Origin: Clostridia bacterium
GTDB taxonomy: Bacteria; Bacillota; Clostridia; Christensenellales; Aristaeellaceae
DNA: 7,070 bases
Direction: 5' to 3'
NCBI GenBank assembly: GCA_016295665.1
Contig: JAEDKS010000128.1
Coordinates: 1-7,070 of the forward strand
Within the stretch, counting starts at the first letter, position 1. Every line of letters begins with the position of its first letter. Positions 1 through 4,914 of the stretch are shown piece after piece. The translations under genes were made by a program, and so were the position numbers. The notes under the pieces were generated by a model. It was not told where the DNA came from. It did not search any database and worked only from the letters and a program-made list of their open reading frames with translations.

Positions 1-113
1 GCCTCTCCGGCCCGTCCCGTCACCAGCGCGTACCCCGTCGCTCCCGCCGTCAGCACCAGCCAGATCGTCTCCAATCTCCATTCCCCCCATAGAAACCTCA
101 GAAAAAGCCACAT
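1..113 (-). CDS. Probable N-terminal part of an unidentified membrane protein (runs off left edge)
   Basis: An open frame on the minus strand begins with ATG at 113-111 and stays open for 37 codons to the window edge. It reads MWLFLRFLWGEW and continues through a hydrophobic segment (about residues 14-32, rich in Leu, Val, Ala and Thr) that could be a membrane span. Codons such as ctg, gtg, gcg and acg match the high-GC third-position use of the neighbours. An in-frame stop lies 24 bases upstream, so the start is well bounded. I see no clear Shine-Dalgarno site and no clear minus-strand promoter. It would diverge from the abrB-like gene. The plus strand is also open here in the mirrored register but gives a Ser/Pro-rich peptide, which looks less like a protein. 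The family is not recognised, and the call rests on composition and position only. Confidence 0.42.
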   Translation of the reverse strand, partial: MWLFLRFLWGEWRLETIWLVLTAGATGYALVTGRAGE

Positions 114-119
114 AAATGC

Positions 120-148
120 TTGACAAGTCGCTTTTCATGTCTTAAAAT
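120..148 (+). promoter_or_regulatory. Sigma-A type promoter of the abrB-like gene
   Basis: The -35 box TTGACA (120-125) matches consensus fully. A 17-base spacer separates it from the -10 box TAAAAT (143-148), which matches 5 of 6. Transcription would start near 155, leaving a leader of about 40 bases before the ribosome binding site. The site sits in a locally AT-rich island within GC-rich DNA. Confidence 0.85.
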
Positions 149-196
149 AGAATCAACCTCATACCCGGCTCCATCAAGCAAAGGAGGTTCGTACTG

Positions 197-439
197 ATGA
201 AATCGACAGGAGTTACCCGTCAACTGGATTCTCTGGGACGTATCGTCCTTCCCATTGAGCTGCGCCGCACGCTCGGCATCGGCACCAAGGACTATGTGGA
301 AATCTACGTCAATGGTGATGAGATCGTGCTCAAAAAGCACATGTCCCGCTGCATTTTCTGCGATACCGACGGCGAACTGCACGCCTTCAAGGGCAAGCTG
401 GTCTGTCCCACCTGTCTGAAGGAGCTGCAGAACTCCTGA
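197..439 (+). CDS. AbrB/SpoVT-family transcriptional regulator with C-terminal zinc knuckle
   Basis: This is a small DNA-binding protein of 80 residues. Residues 1-47 form a typical AbrB/MazE/SpoVT swapped-hairpin domain, recognisable from GVTRQLDSLGRIVLPIELRR followed by LGI and the strand pair VEIYVNGDEIVLKK. In the family this domain dimerises and binds DNA as a transition-state or developmental regulator. The tail carries C52-x2-C55 and C70-x2-C73, which probably bind one zinc ion. This replaces the usual AbrB C-terminal multimerisation region and is, from memory, common in short clostridial homologues. The start is fixed by AAAGGAGG (180-187), 9 bases upstream of ATG. The gene is probably monocistronic, with its own promoter and a probable terminator behind it. 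Regulatory targets cannot be read from the sequence; the divergent gene at the left edge and its own promoter are natural candidates. Confidence 0.93.
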   Translation: MKSTGVTRQLDSLGRIVLPIELRRTLGIGTKDYVEIYVNGDEIVLKKHMSRCIFCDTDGELHAFKGKLVCPTCLKELQNS

Positions 440-464
440 CGCCCACGGTGCCCAGTTCCTGTCT

Positions 465-496
465 GCCCGACGCGAGCCTCTCACGTCCGGGCTTTT
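465..496 (+). terminator. Probable intrinsic terminator after the abrB-like gene
   Basis: GCCCGACG (465-472) pairs with CGTCCGGGC (484-492) with a single bulged base, and the loop is 11 bases. Four Ts follow (493-496), then CTGTTG. The U-tract is short, so termination may be partial. Confidence 0.55.
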
Positions 497-529
497 CTGT
501 TGCCCCGGGGCCGTAGGGCTGCCGGGGGC

Positions 530-558
530 TTGCATTTTGCCGCCGCCGGTGGTATCAT
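530..558 (+). promoter_or_regulatory. Extended -10 promoter of the thioesterase gene
   Basis: TTGCAT (530-535) and TATCAT (553-558, 5 of 6 to consensus) are separated by 17 bases. TG at 550-551 makes an extended -10, which can compensate for the weak -35. Initiation near 565 would place the ribosome binding site (568-574) almost at the 5' end of the transcript. This position also rules out the longer in-frame starts at 500 and 557. Confidence 0.62.
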
Positions 559-583
559 GCTCAGCACAAGGAGGCATTCGCCC

Positions 584-1312
584 ATGAATGTATTTCAGTC
601 GGACTTTACGCTGCAGTTTACCCAATGCGACCTCTCCGGCGCGTGGCGTCCCAGCGCCGTGCTGGAGACCATGCAGGACGTGGCCACCCGCCACGGCACC
701 GAGCTGGGCTTCGGGCGGGACGCGCTGCTCCATAAGGGGCTGGTCTGGGTCATCACGCGCCTGGAGGTGGAGATGGACCGCTACCCCCGCCTGGGCGAGA
801 CGGTTCATGTGGAGACCTTCCCCACCGCGAACCGCCGCTGGTTCTTCCCGCGCTGGTTCATCTTCCGGGACGCCGGGGGACAGGAGCTGGGCCGCGCCGG
901 CTCCCTGTGGGCGCTGCTGGACGTGAACGCCCGCCGCATGGCCCCGCCCACCGCCGTGGTGCCGCTGCTGCCCGACAACAGCGCCCTGACCCCGCCCATG
1001 GCCCTGCCCGCCACCTGTGACCAGGTGGGCCAGGTGCAGCTGGAGGGGCTGTTCGTTCCACAGTACGCCGATCTGGATGTCAATATGCACGTCAACAACG
1101 TGCGCTATCTGGACCTGTGCTGCAACGCCCTGGGCATCGACACCCTGCGCACCCATTGGCTCCGCCGCTTCGCCGTGAACTACGACCGGGAGATCGTGCC
1201 CGGTCAGCGCATCCGAACCCTGCTGGGCCGCGACGGGGATCGCTTCTCCTTCTCCGGCGCGGAGGGCGAGCAGCGCCACTTCGAAATCTCCGGCATCCTG
1301 CTGCCCCGCTGA
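584..1312 (+). CDS. Acyl-ACP thioesterase (FatA/FatB-type double hotdog)
   Basis: This is a cytoplasmic enzyme that hydrolyses the thioester of acyl-acyl carrier protein, releasing free fatty acid and so setting chain length and fatty acid supply. The protein has 242 residues, as expected for bacterial members. The N-terminal hotdog half covers about residues 5-130 and contains the typical run from AVLETMQDVATRHG through WVITRLEVEMDRYP to a conserved aromatic block (W86 to F94). The C-terminal half covers about 155-240 and contains YADLDVNMHVNNVRYLD at 161-177. Within that, D165, N167 and H169 match the family's catalytic D-x-N-x-H pattern, and E203 lies in the downstream region where the plant enzymes have a conserved acidic or Cys residue. 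The start at 584 has AAGGAGG 9 bases upstream (568-574); longer frames overlap the promoter. The gene is monocistronic, with a terminator directly after it. Chain-length preference cannot be read from the sequence. Confidence 0.93.
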   Translation: MNVFQSDFTLQFTQCDLSGAWRPSAVLETMQDVATRHGTELGFGRDALLHKGLVWVITRLEVEMDRYPRLGETVHVETFPTANRRWFFPRWFIFRDAGGQELGRAGSLWALLDVNARRMAPPTAVVPLLPDNSALTPPMALPATCDQVGQVQLEGLFVPQYADLDVNMHVNNVRYLDLCCNALGIDTLRTHWLRRFAVNYDREIVPGQRIRTLLGRDGDRFSFSGAEGEQRHFEISGILLPR

Positions 1313-1333
1313 CGCGCATCCCATCCTCGCAAC

Positions 1334-1363
1334 CCCCGCTCCCGCCCGGAGCGGGGCTTTTTT
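1334..1363 (+). terminator. Strong intrinsic terminator after the thioesterase gene
   Basis: A perfect 9-bp GC-rich stem is formed by CCCCGCTCC (1334-1342) and GGAGCGGGG (1348-1356) around a 5-base loop. It is followed by C and six Ts (1358-1363). It lies 21 bases after the stop codon and separates the thioesterase from the deacetylase. Confidence 0.92.
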
Positions 1364-1545
1364 GCGTTCTGTTCCATCTCCTCCCGTTCCCCCGCCCGCC
1401 GCGTCTGTTTCTCCCTCCCCCCGCATATCCTCCACCGAAGGAAGGAGGGGCGCGGCCTGTCTGCTTTTGTCGAAAGCGCACTTTCTTTGCGGTTCCCTCC
1501 TATCCGCCGCGCATGCCGCATAAACTGGGAAAGGACGGTGGCCCC

Positions 1546-2409
1546 ATGACCATGATGCTCAGGCCCAAGCCGGAATTTGACTGGAAGGAGGAGGATGCCC
1601 CGCGCCGCCCGAAGCGCCCACGCCCCGGAGCCGGTTTCCCCCGACCCCCGCGCTGCGCCCGCACCCTGCGCGCCCTGGCGCTGCTGGGGGTGCTGGCGAT
1701 CCTGTGCGCCTGCTACCTGGGTCCGCTGAACCGGGAGGCCACGGCGGTGCTGGCGGTGAAGCGGGAGCTGCCCGTCTACTGCGTGGAGCGGGAGGACAAC
1801 GCCATCGCCATCAGCTTCGACGCCTCCTGGGGCGGCTCCCAGACCATGGAGATACTGGATATTCTGGATCGCTACGGGATAAAAGCGACCTTCTTCCTCG
1901 TTGGTATATGGGTGGATAAATACCCGGAGCTGGTGCAGGAAATCAGCGCCCGGGGGCACGAGATCGGCAACCACTCCGACAGCCACCCCCACATGAGCAG
2001 CCTGAACGAAGCACAGATCCGCACCGAGCTCACCGGCGTCTCGGACAAGATCGAAGCGCTGACGGGCACCCGCCCGACCCTGTTCCGCCCACCCTACGGT
2101 GACTACAACAACCCGGTGGTGACGGTGAGCCGGTCGGCGGGCTACGAGTGCGTCCAGTGGAGCGTGGACAGCCTGGACTGGAAGAACCGGGGTGTGGAGG
2201 ACCTGGTTCGGCGCGCCACCTCGAACGTACAGCCCGGGGACATCGTCCTGTTCCACAACGACAGCCAGTATATCACGCAGGCGCTGCCCTCCGTGCTCGA
2301 CGCCTATCAGCAGCAGGGTCTCACGGTCATCCCCGTGGGAGAGCTGCTGCTGGACGGCCCCTATACCATTGACGTGCAGGGTCGGCAGCACCCCGCCAAC
2401 ACGCAGTAA
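1546..2409 (+). CDS. Membrane-anchored polysaccharide deacetylase, PdaB-like (NodB domain)
   Basis: This is a predicted extracytoplasmic carbohydrate esterase of 287 residues. A basic, Pro/Arg-rich cytoplasmic N-terminus (1-40) precedes one membrane segment (about 41-59). The NodB domain follows (about 85-270). Motif 1 is SFDASWG (90-96), motif 2 is H143-x3-H147, motif 3 is RPPYGDYN (181-188), motif 4 is WSVDSLDW (205-212) and motif 5 is LFHN with H237. The aspartate-to-alanine change in motif 1 (FDAS instead of FDDG), with WG following, resembles the FDISWG form of PdaB, a sporulation-associated relative. The usual substrate class is N-acetylated peptidoglycan or polysaccharide. The first Asp (D92) and both metal-binding His are kept, so activity is possible but altered metal binding is likely. 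The start at 1546 follows AAAGGA (1530-1535). An alternative in-frame ATG at 1513 lacks a ribosome binding site. I see no convincing promoter in 1364-1545; a sporulation sigma promoter is possible but was not identified. The SSB-like gene follows after 60 bases without a terminator. Confidence 0.92.
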   Translation: MTMMLRPKPEFDWKEEDAPRRPKRPRPGAGFPRPPRCARTLRALALLGVLAILCACYLGPLNREATAVLAVKRELPVYCVEREDNAIAISFDASWGGSQTMEILDILDRYGIKATFFLVGIWVDKYPELVQEISARGHEIGNHSDSHPHMSSLNEAQIRTELTGVSDKIEALTGTRPTLFRPPYGDYNNPVVTVSRSAGYECVQWSVDSLDWKNRGVEDLVRRATSNVQPGDIVLFHNDSQYITQALPSVLDAYQQQGLTVIPVGELLLDGPYTIDVQGRQHPANTQ

Positions 2410-2469
2410 ACCATCGCCCGCCCCCCGGCGCTCCGGAGGGCCTGAAAAAACAGAAAGGAAGCACATGCC

Positions 2470-3180
2470 ATGATGATGGAAGATACCGGCAACTACCTGC
2501 GGCTCTCCGGTGTGCTGATCGAAGCGCCCACCTACGGGCACGAGGTCTTTGGAGAGAAGTTCTACTATGCCACCCTGTCCGTTCCGCGCCTCTCGGGCAC
2601 GGAGGATCTGCTGCCCATCACGCTGTCCGAGCGCCTCATCGACCACACGACGCTGGAGGCGGGCTCCCCGCTGTCCATCGAGGGGCAGCTGCGCAGCTAC
2701 AACAAGGTGATCGAGGGCGCGGGACGGCTGCTGATCACGGGCTTTGCCCAGCACCTGATGCCCCTGGATGACGGGGAGAACCCGAACCAGGTTCTGCTGA
2801 CGGGCGCGCTGTGCAAGCCCCCGAGCTACCGCACCACCCCCTTCGGCCGGGAGATCGCCGACCTGATGCTGGCGGTGAACCGGGCCTACGGCAAGAGCGA
2901 CTACATCCCCTGCATCACCTGGGGCCGGACGGCCCGCTTCGCCAGCCACCTGAAGGTGGGCGACCGGGTGCAGCTGCAGGGCCGCTTCCAGAGCCGCGCC
3001 TACCAGAAGCAGCTCGCGGACGGCACGGTCATCGGCAAGATGGCCTACGAGGTGTCGGTGGGCCGCCTGAGCATGGCTGGCGAGCAGCCCGCCCAGGAGC
3101 ACGCGGCGCACCACGAGTACGCCGACGAGGTGGCCCAGGAGCTCTCGGCCCTCTCCGCCGCCCAGCCCCCCGTGCAGTAA
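2470..3180 (+). CDS. Tandem OB-fold single-stranded DNA-binding-like protein
   Basis: This is a protein of 236 residues that I recognise as the two-OB-fold SSB-like family found in clostridia. The first OB-like half covers about residues 8-98 (from LRLSGVLIEAP through FYYATLSVPRLSG to RLLITGFAQ). The second half covers about 105-200 and is the more SSB/PriB-like one: VLLTGALCKPPSYRTTPFG, then ADLMLAVNR, DYIPCITWG, a GDRVQLQGRFQSR strand and AYEVSVGRL. The tail (203-236) is Ala/Gln/Glu-rich and ends PPVQ. It lacks the acidic DDIPF-type tip through which canonical SSB recruits partners. A general replication SSB is therefore unlikely; a specialised role on single-stranded DNA is an inference. 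AAAGGAAG (2454-2461) lies 8 bases before the first of three consecutive ATG codons (2470, 2473, 2476), which makes 2470 the likely start. It is probably co-transcribed with the deacetylase gene. Confidence 0.88.
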   Translation: MMMEDTGNYLRLSGVLIEAPTYGHEVFGEKFYYATLSVPRLSGTEDLLPITLSERLIDHTTLEAGSPLSIEGQLRSYNKVIEGAGRLLITGFAQHLMPLDDGENPNQVLLTGALCKPPSYRTTPFGREIADLMLAVNRAYGKSDYIPCITWGRTARFASHLKVGDRVQLQGRFQSRAYQKQLADGTVIGKMAYEVSVGRLSMAGEQPAQEHAAHHEYADEVAQELSALSAAQPPVQ

Positions 3181-3205
3181 GCGTCCCCATTCCCTTCACC
3201 CACCC

Positions 3206-3250
3206 GGGAGCAGGCCCGCCCCTCAAACGGCGCACCCGCTCCCTTTTTTT
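3206..3250 (+). terminator. Intrinsic terminator after the OB-fold gene
   Basis: GGGAGC (3206-3211) pairs with GCTCCC (3238-3243), and two further G-C pairs are possible beyond a mismatch. Seven Ts follow directly (3244-3250). The loop is long (26 bases) but the U-tract is strong. Confidence 0.68.
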
Positions 3251-3257
3251 GCGCATG

Positions 3258-3293
3258 AAAAAGGGATTCGCCGCAGGATATGCCCGCAGCGAA
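3258..3293 (-). terminator. Intrinsic terminator after the exported C26 amidotransferase gene
   Basis: On the minus strand, TTCGCTGCGGG (3293-3283) pairs over 11 positions with CCTGCGGCGAA (3277-3267), using two G-U wobbles and a 5-base loop. TCCC and then five Ts (3262-3258) follow. It lies 13 bases after the stop codon of the 3306-4562 gene and abuts the plus-strand terminator, so the two convergent units are insulated. Confidence 0.78.
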
Positions 3294-3305
3294 CCCCGGG
3301 ATACG

Positions 3306-4562
3306 TTACTTTTCCGACGCGTAGATGCCGGCGTACTTCACCAGCGCCCCCAGGAAGCGGTTGCATTCGTCCTGGCTGATGTCCACGTCGCGGGTGTCCC
3401 GCAGGGCGTCCCGCTCGGGGTGGAACTGGATGCCCAGCGCGAACAGATTGTCCTGATACTCGATGCCCTCGACGATGCCGTCGGAGCTGTGGGCCACGAT
3501 GGTCAGCCCCTCGCCCAGCTTCTCGGGGTTCACGGCCTGATGGTGCGCGGTGGCGACCAGCGCCAGATTCGGACCGCCGGCGATGTCATAGAGCCACCTG
3601 GCGCTCTCGTCGATGGCGAGGAACTCGTCGTCCCCCAGCACATGATAGCCGGTGCCGCCGCTGTGCACCAGCCCGTCCACGGTCACCCGGTAGTGGGTGG
3701 GCAGACAGGGCGTGGTCACGGGGCCGTCCGCCGTCCAGGAGCGCACGCCGGTGTCCGGCAGCCACTGGGCGCGGCTCGGGTCAATCTCCCCGCTCACCAC
3801 CAGCGAGCCCAGATAGGCGGGAATGTCCTGAATCAGCCCGCCGCCCATGGCGACGTTGAAGATCTGCTCCCCGCGGCACACCGCCAGCATCGGCACATCC
3901 GCGGCAATCGCCGCCCGGATCATCAGGATGTCGGAGGTGTCCCGGGCGTCGTTCCACCCGGAGGAGCCGTGCACGTAGGCCTCCTCGCCGTAGAGGGCGG
4001 GGTTCACGTCCTCGCCGCCGGTCATGAAGATGCCATCCACCCGGGCCAGCATGGCCTCCGCCCCGGCCTCATCGGTGACCTGCGTCATGAACGTCACCCG
4101 GGCGCCGCCGCGCAGGTAGGCCTCCGCGAAGCCCAGATAGTCGCTGCCGATGGTGTCCTTCTTCCAGGAGATGCCGATCATCGGGCGCTCCTGGGCCGAG
4201 GTGACGGCGATGGCGGTCACCGTCCCGTCCTCCATCGTCAGCGTCGCCCTGACCGCCAGCCCCAGCGCGTCGCCCACGGTGTCCCCGGGGGCGAACACGG
4301 CCTCCGCCATCTCGGGCGCCGTGCCCAGCGCCGCGACCAGCGCCTCCAGCGAGTCAATGCCGCTGCCCGTCTCGTCCGTCACCGCCACGTCCGCCGCCAG
4401 CGGTGCCGTGTACACCACATTGTACGAAATGCCCGTCTCGTCCACCGCATAGAGAATCGCGTCCCCGACCGTCACGGCCTCCGCCCGGGCGATGCTGCCC
4501 ATCGCCATCGTCAGCACCGCCACCAGCACCGCGACAGCCAACCTCCGCCGATTGTTCCTCAT
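3306..4562 (-). CDS. Exported class-I glutamine amidotransferase-like protein (peptidase C26, PuuD-type)
   Basis: This is a protein of 418 residues. Residues 1-27 form a clear Sec signal peptide: basic NNRRR, a hydrophobic core, and Ala-Arg-Ala at 25-27 before the predicted cut. An unrecognised domain (about 28-124) follows. The C26 domain begins at PMIGISW (127-133). It shows DGIFMTGGEDVNPALYG (176-192), the nucleophile elbow AVCRGEQ with C229, then NVAMGGGLIQDI (236-247), HHQAV (340-344) and the catalytic pair H381 and E383 in IQFHPE. The triad is complete. Cytoplasmic relatives such as PuuD hydrolyse gamma-glutamyl-GABA; other relatives cleave gamma-glutamyl bonds in various compounds. An exported version could act on extracellular or wall-derived gamma-glutamyl peptides, which is inference. 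AGAGGAGGAG (4580-4571) lies 8 bases before the ATG. The gene is monocistronic, with its own consensus promoter and terminator. Confidence 0.92.
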   Translation of the reverse strand: MRNNRRRLAVAVLVAVLTMAMGSIARAEAVTVGDAILYAVDETGISYNVVYTAPLAADVAVTDETGSGIDSLEALVAALGTAPEMAEAVFAPGDTVGDALGLAVRATLTMEDGTVTAIAVTSAQERPMIGISWKKDTIGSDYLGFAEAYLRGGARVTFMTQVTDEAGAEAMLARVDGIFMTGGEDVNPALYGEEAYVHGSSGWNDARDTSDILMIRAAIAADVPMLAVCRGEQIFNVAMGGGLIQDIPAYLGSLVVSGEIDPSRAQWLPDTGVRSWTADGPVTTPCLPTHYRVTVDGLVHSGGTGYHVLGDDEFLAIDESARWLYDIAGGPNLALVATAHHQAVNPEKLGEGLTIVAHSSDGIVEGIEYQDNLFALGIQFHPERDALRDTRDVDISQDECNRFLGALVKYAGIYASEK

Positions 4563-4608
4563 GTCTGAAGCTCCTCCTCTCGTGTGGTGCGGCCCGCCGG
4601 GTGAGCTC

Positions 4609-4644
4609 TGCCCCGCTGCCCCGCCAAAAGCAAACAGCGGGGCA
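4609..4644 (-). promoter_or_regulatory. Leader hairpin(s) of the amidotransferase transcript
   Basis: TGCCCCGCTG (4644-4635, minus strand) pairs perfectly over 10 bp with CAGCGGGGCA (4618-4609) around a 16-base loop. The same GCCCCGC can instead pair over 7 bp with GCGGGGC at 4624-4618, giving a 12-base loop. The two folds exclude each other. No U-tract follows, so this is not a terminator. The structure lies about 30 bases upstream of the ribosome binding site. Confidence 0.5.
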
Positions 4645-4672
4645 ACTGCGCCATTGCCCTGCTGTTGCTGCT

Positions 4673-4701
4673 ATCATACGCCCCTTGGCCCCGTCTGTCA
4701 A
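4673..4701 (-). promoter_or_regulatory. Sigma-A promoter of the exported amidotransferase gene
   Basis: On the minus strand, TTGACA (4701-4696) is a full consensus -35. A 17-base spacer leads to TATGAT (4678-4673), which matches 5 of 6. Initiation near 4666 gives an untranslated leader of about 100 bases. Confidence 0.88.
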
Positions 4702-4735
4702 GTTTTCCTTCTGTTTACCCTCCCCGGACATTCAT

Positions 4736-4750
4736 TGACCAATTTGGTCA
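4736..4750. promoter_or_regulatory. 15-bp palindrome, possible operator
   Basis: TGACCAA and TTGGTCA flank a single central base, giving a perfect 7+1+7 dyad in an AT-rich patch. Its centre is about 42 bases upstream of the -35 hexamer edge of the minus-strand promoter (roughly -77 from the start), a usual place for an activator or a remote operator. The binding protein is unknown. Confidence 0.5.
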
Positions 4751-4804
4751 TCCTGTCCTCCCATCCGAACCAGCCCCCGGCGCGCCGCGCCCCGTCCGCG
4801 CACG

Positions 4805-4849
4805 AAAAAGGAGGGGCCGCCCCGGCATCCCTGCCACGGCAGCCTCTCC
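4805..4849 (-). terminator. Intrinsic terminator after the SPFH gene
   Basis: On the minus strand, GGAGAGGCTGCC (4849-4838) pairs with GGCGGCCCCTCC (4821-4810) over 12 positions, with one mismatch and one G-U pair. The loop contains a further 4-bp stem (GGCA with TGCC). Five Ts (4809-4805) follow immediately. It starts 65 bases after the stop codon. Confidence 0.82.
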
Positions 4850-4914
4850 ATCTGTTGCTGATTTCCTGGATGCTGTTCCCCTGTCCGTCCCGGTCATCAT
4901 CGACCGGCACGCCC

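Larger units (their letters stand above)
4563..4914. other. 352-base intergenic region: terminator, palindrome, promoter and structured leader
   Basis: No gene is supported here; the open frames crossing it in several registers are shadows. Reading on the minus strand it holds, in order, the SPFH-gene terminator (4849-4805), a 15-bp palindrome (4736-4750), a consensus promoter (4701-4673), a leader of about 100 bases with two competing hairpins (4609-4644), and the ribosome binding site of the exported amidotransferase gene. Confidence 0.75.

Noticed and set aside
1..123. Plus-strand frame open from the left edge to a stop at 121-123
   Set aside because: It mirrors the minus-strand register, so codon bias cannot separate them. 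The peptide is Ser/Pro/Arg-rich, it would end inside the -35 box of the abrB-like gene, and no terminator follows.
500..583. Upstream extension of the thioesterase frame
   Set aside because: The extra residues are not family-like, the region holds the promoter, and an AAGGAGG site fits the ATG at 584.
98..1435. Minus-strand open frame of 445 codons
   Set aside because: It is antisense to the abrB-like and thioesterase genes, both well supported by domains and signals.
1467..1523. Tiny frame starting TTG after a GGAAGGAGGGG stretch
   Set aside because: Only about 18 codons, with a poor start codon, a long gap to the purine-rich stretch and no recognisable product.
1117..1545. Long upstream extension of the deacetylase frame
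   Set aside because: It would overlap the thioesterase and read through its terminator. The family starts with a short cytoplasmic tail and a membrane segment, as found from 1546.
2421..2440. Hairpin between the deacetylase and OB-fold genes
   Set aside because: It is a short CCGG/CCGG stem with a mismatch and is followed by A residues, not T, so it does not look like a plus-strand terminator.
1204..3114. Minus-strand open frame of 636 codons
   Set aside because: It overlaps the thioesterase end, the deacetylase and most of the OB-fold gene, all of which have recognisable domains and ribosome binding sites. Its product is low-complexity (Ala, Gly, Arg, Val, His), as expected for an antisense frame in high-GC DNA.
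2811..4568. Plus-strand open frame of 585 codons
   Set aside because: It runs through two convergent terminators and is antisense to the C26 gene. Its composition is that of a GC shadow.
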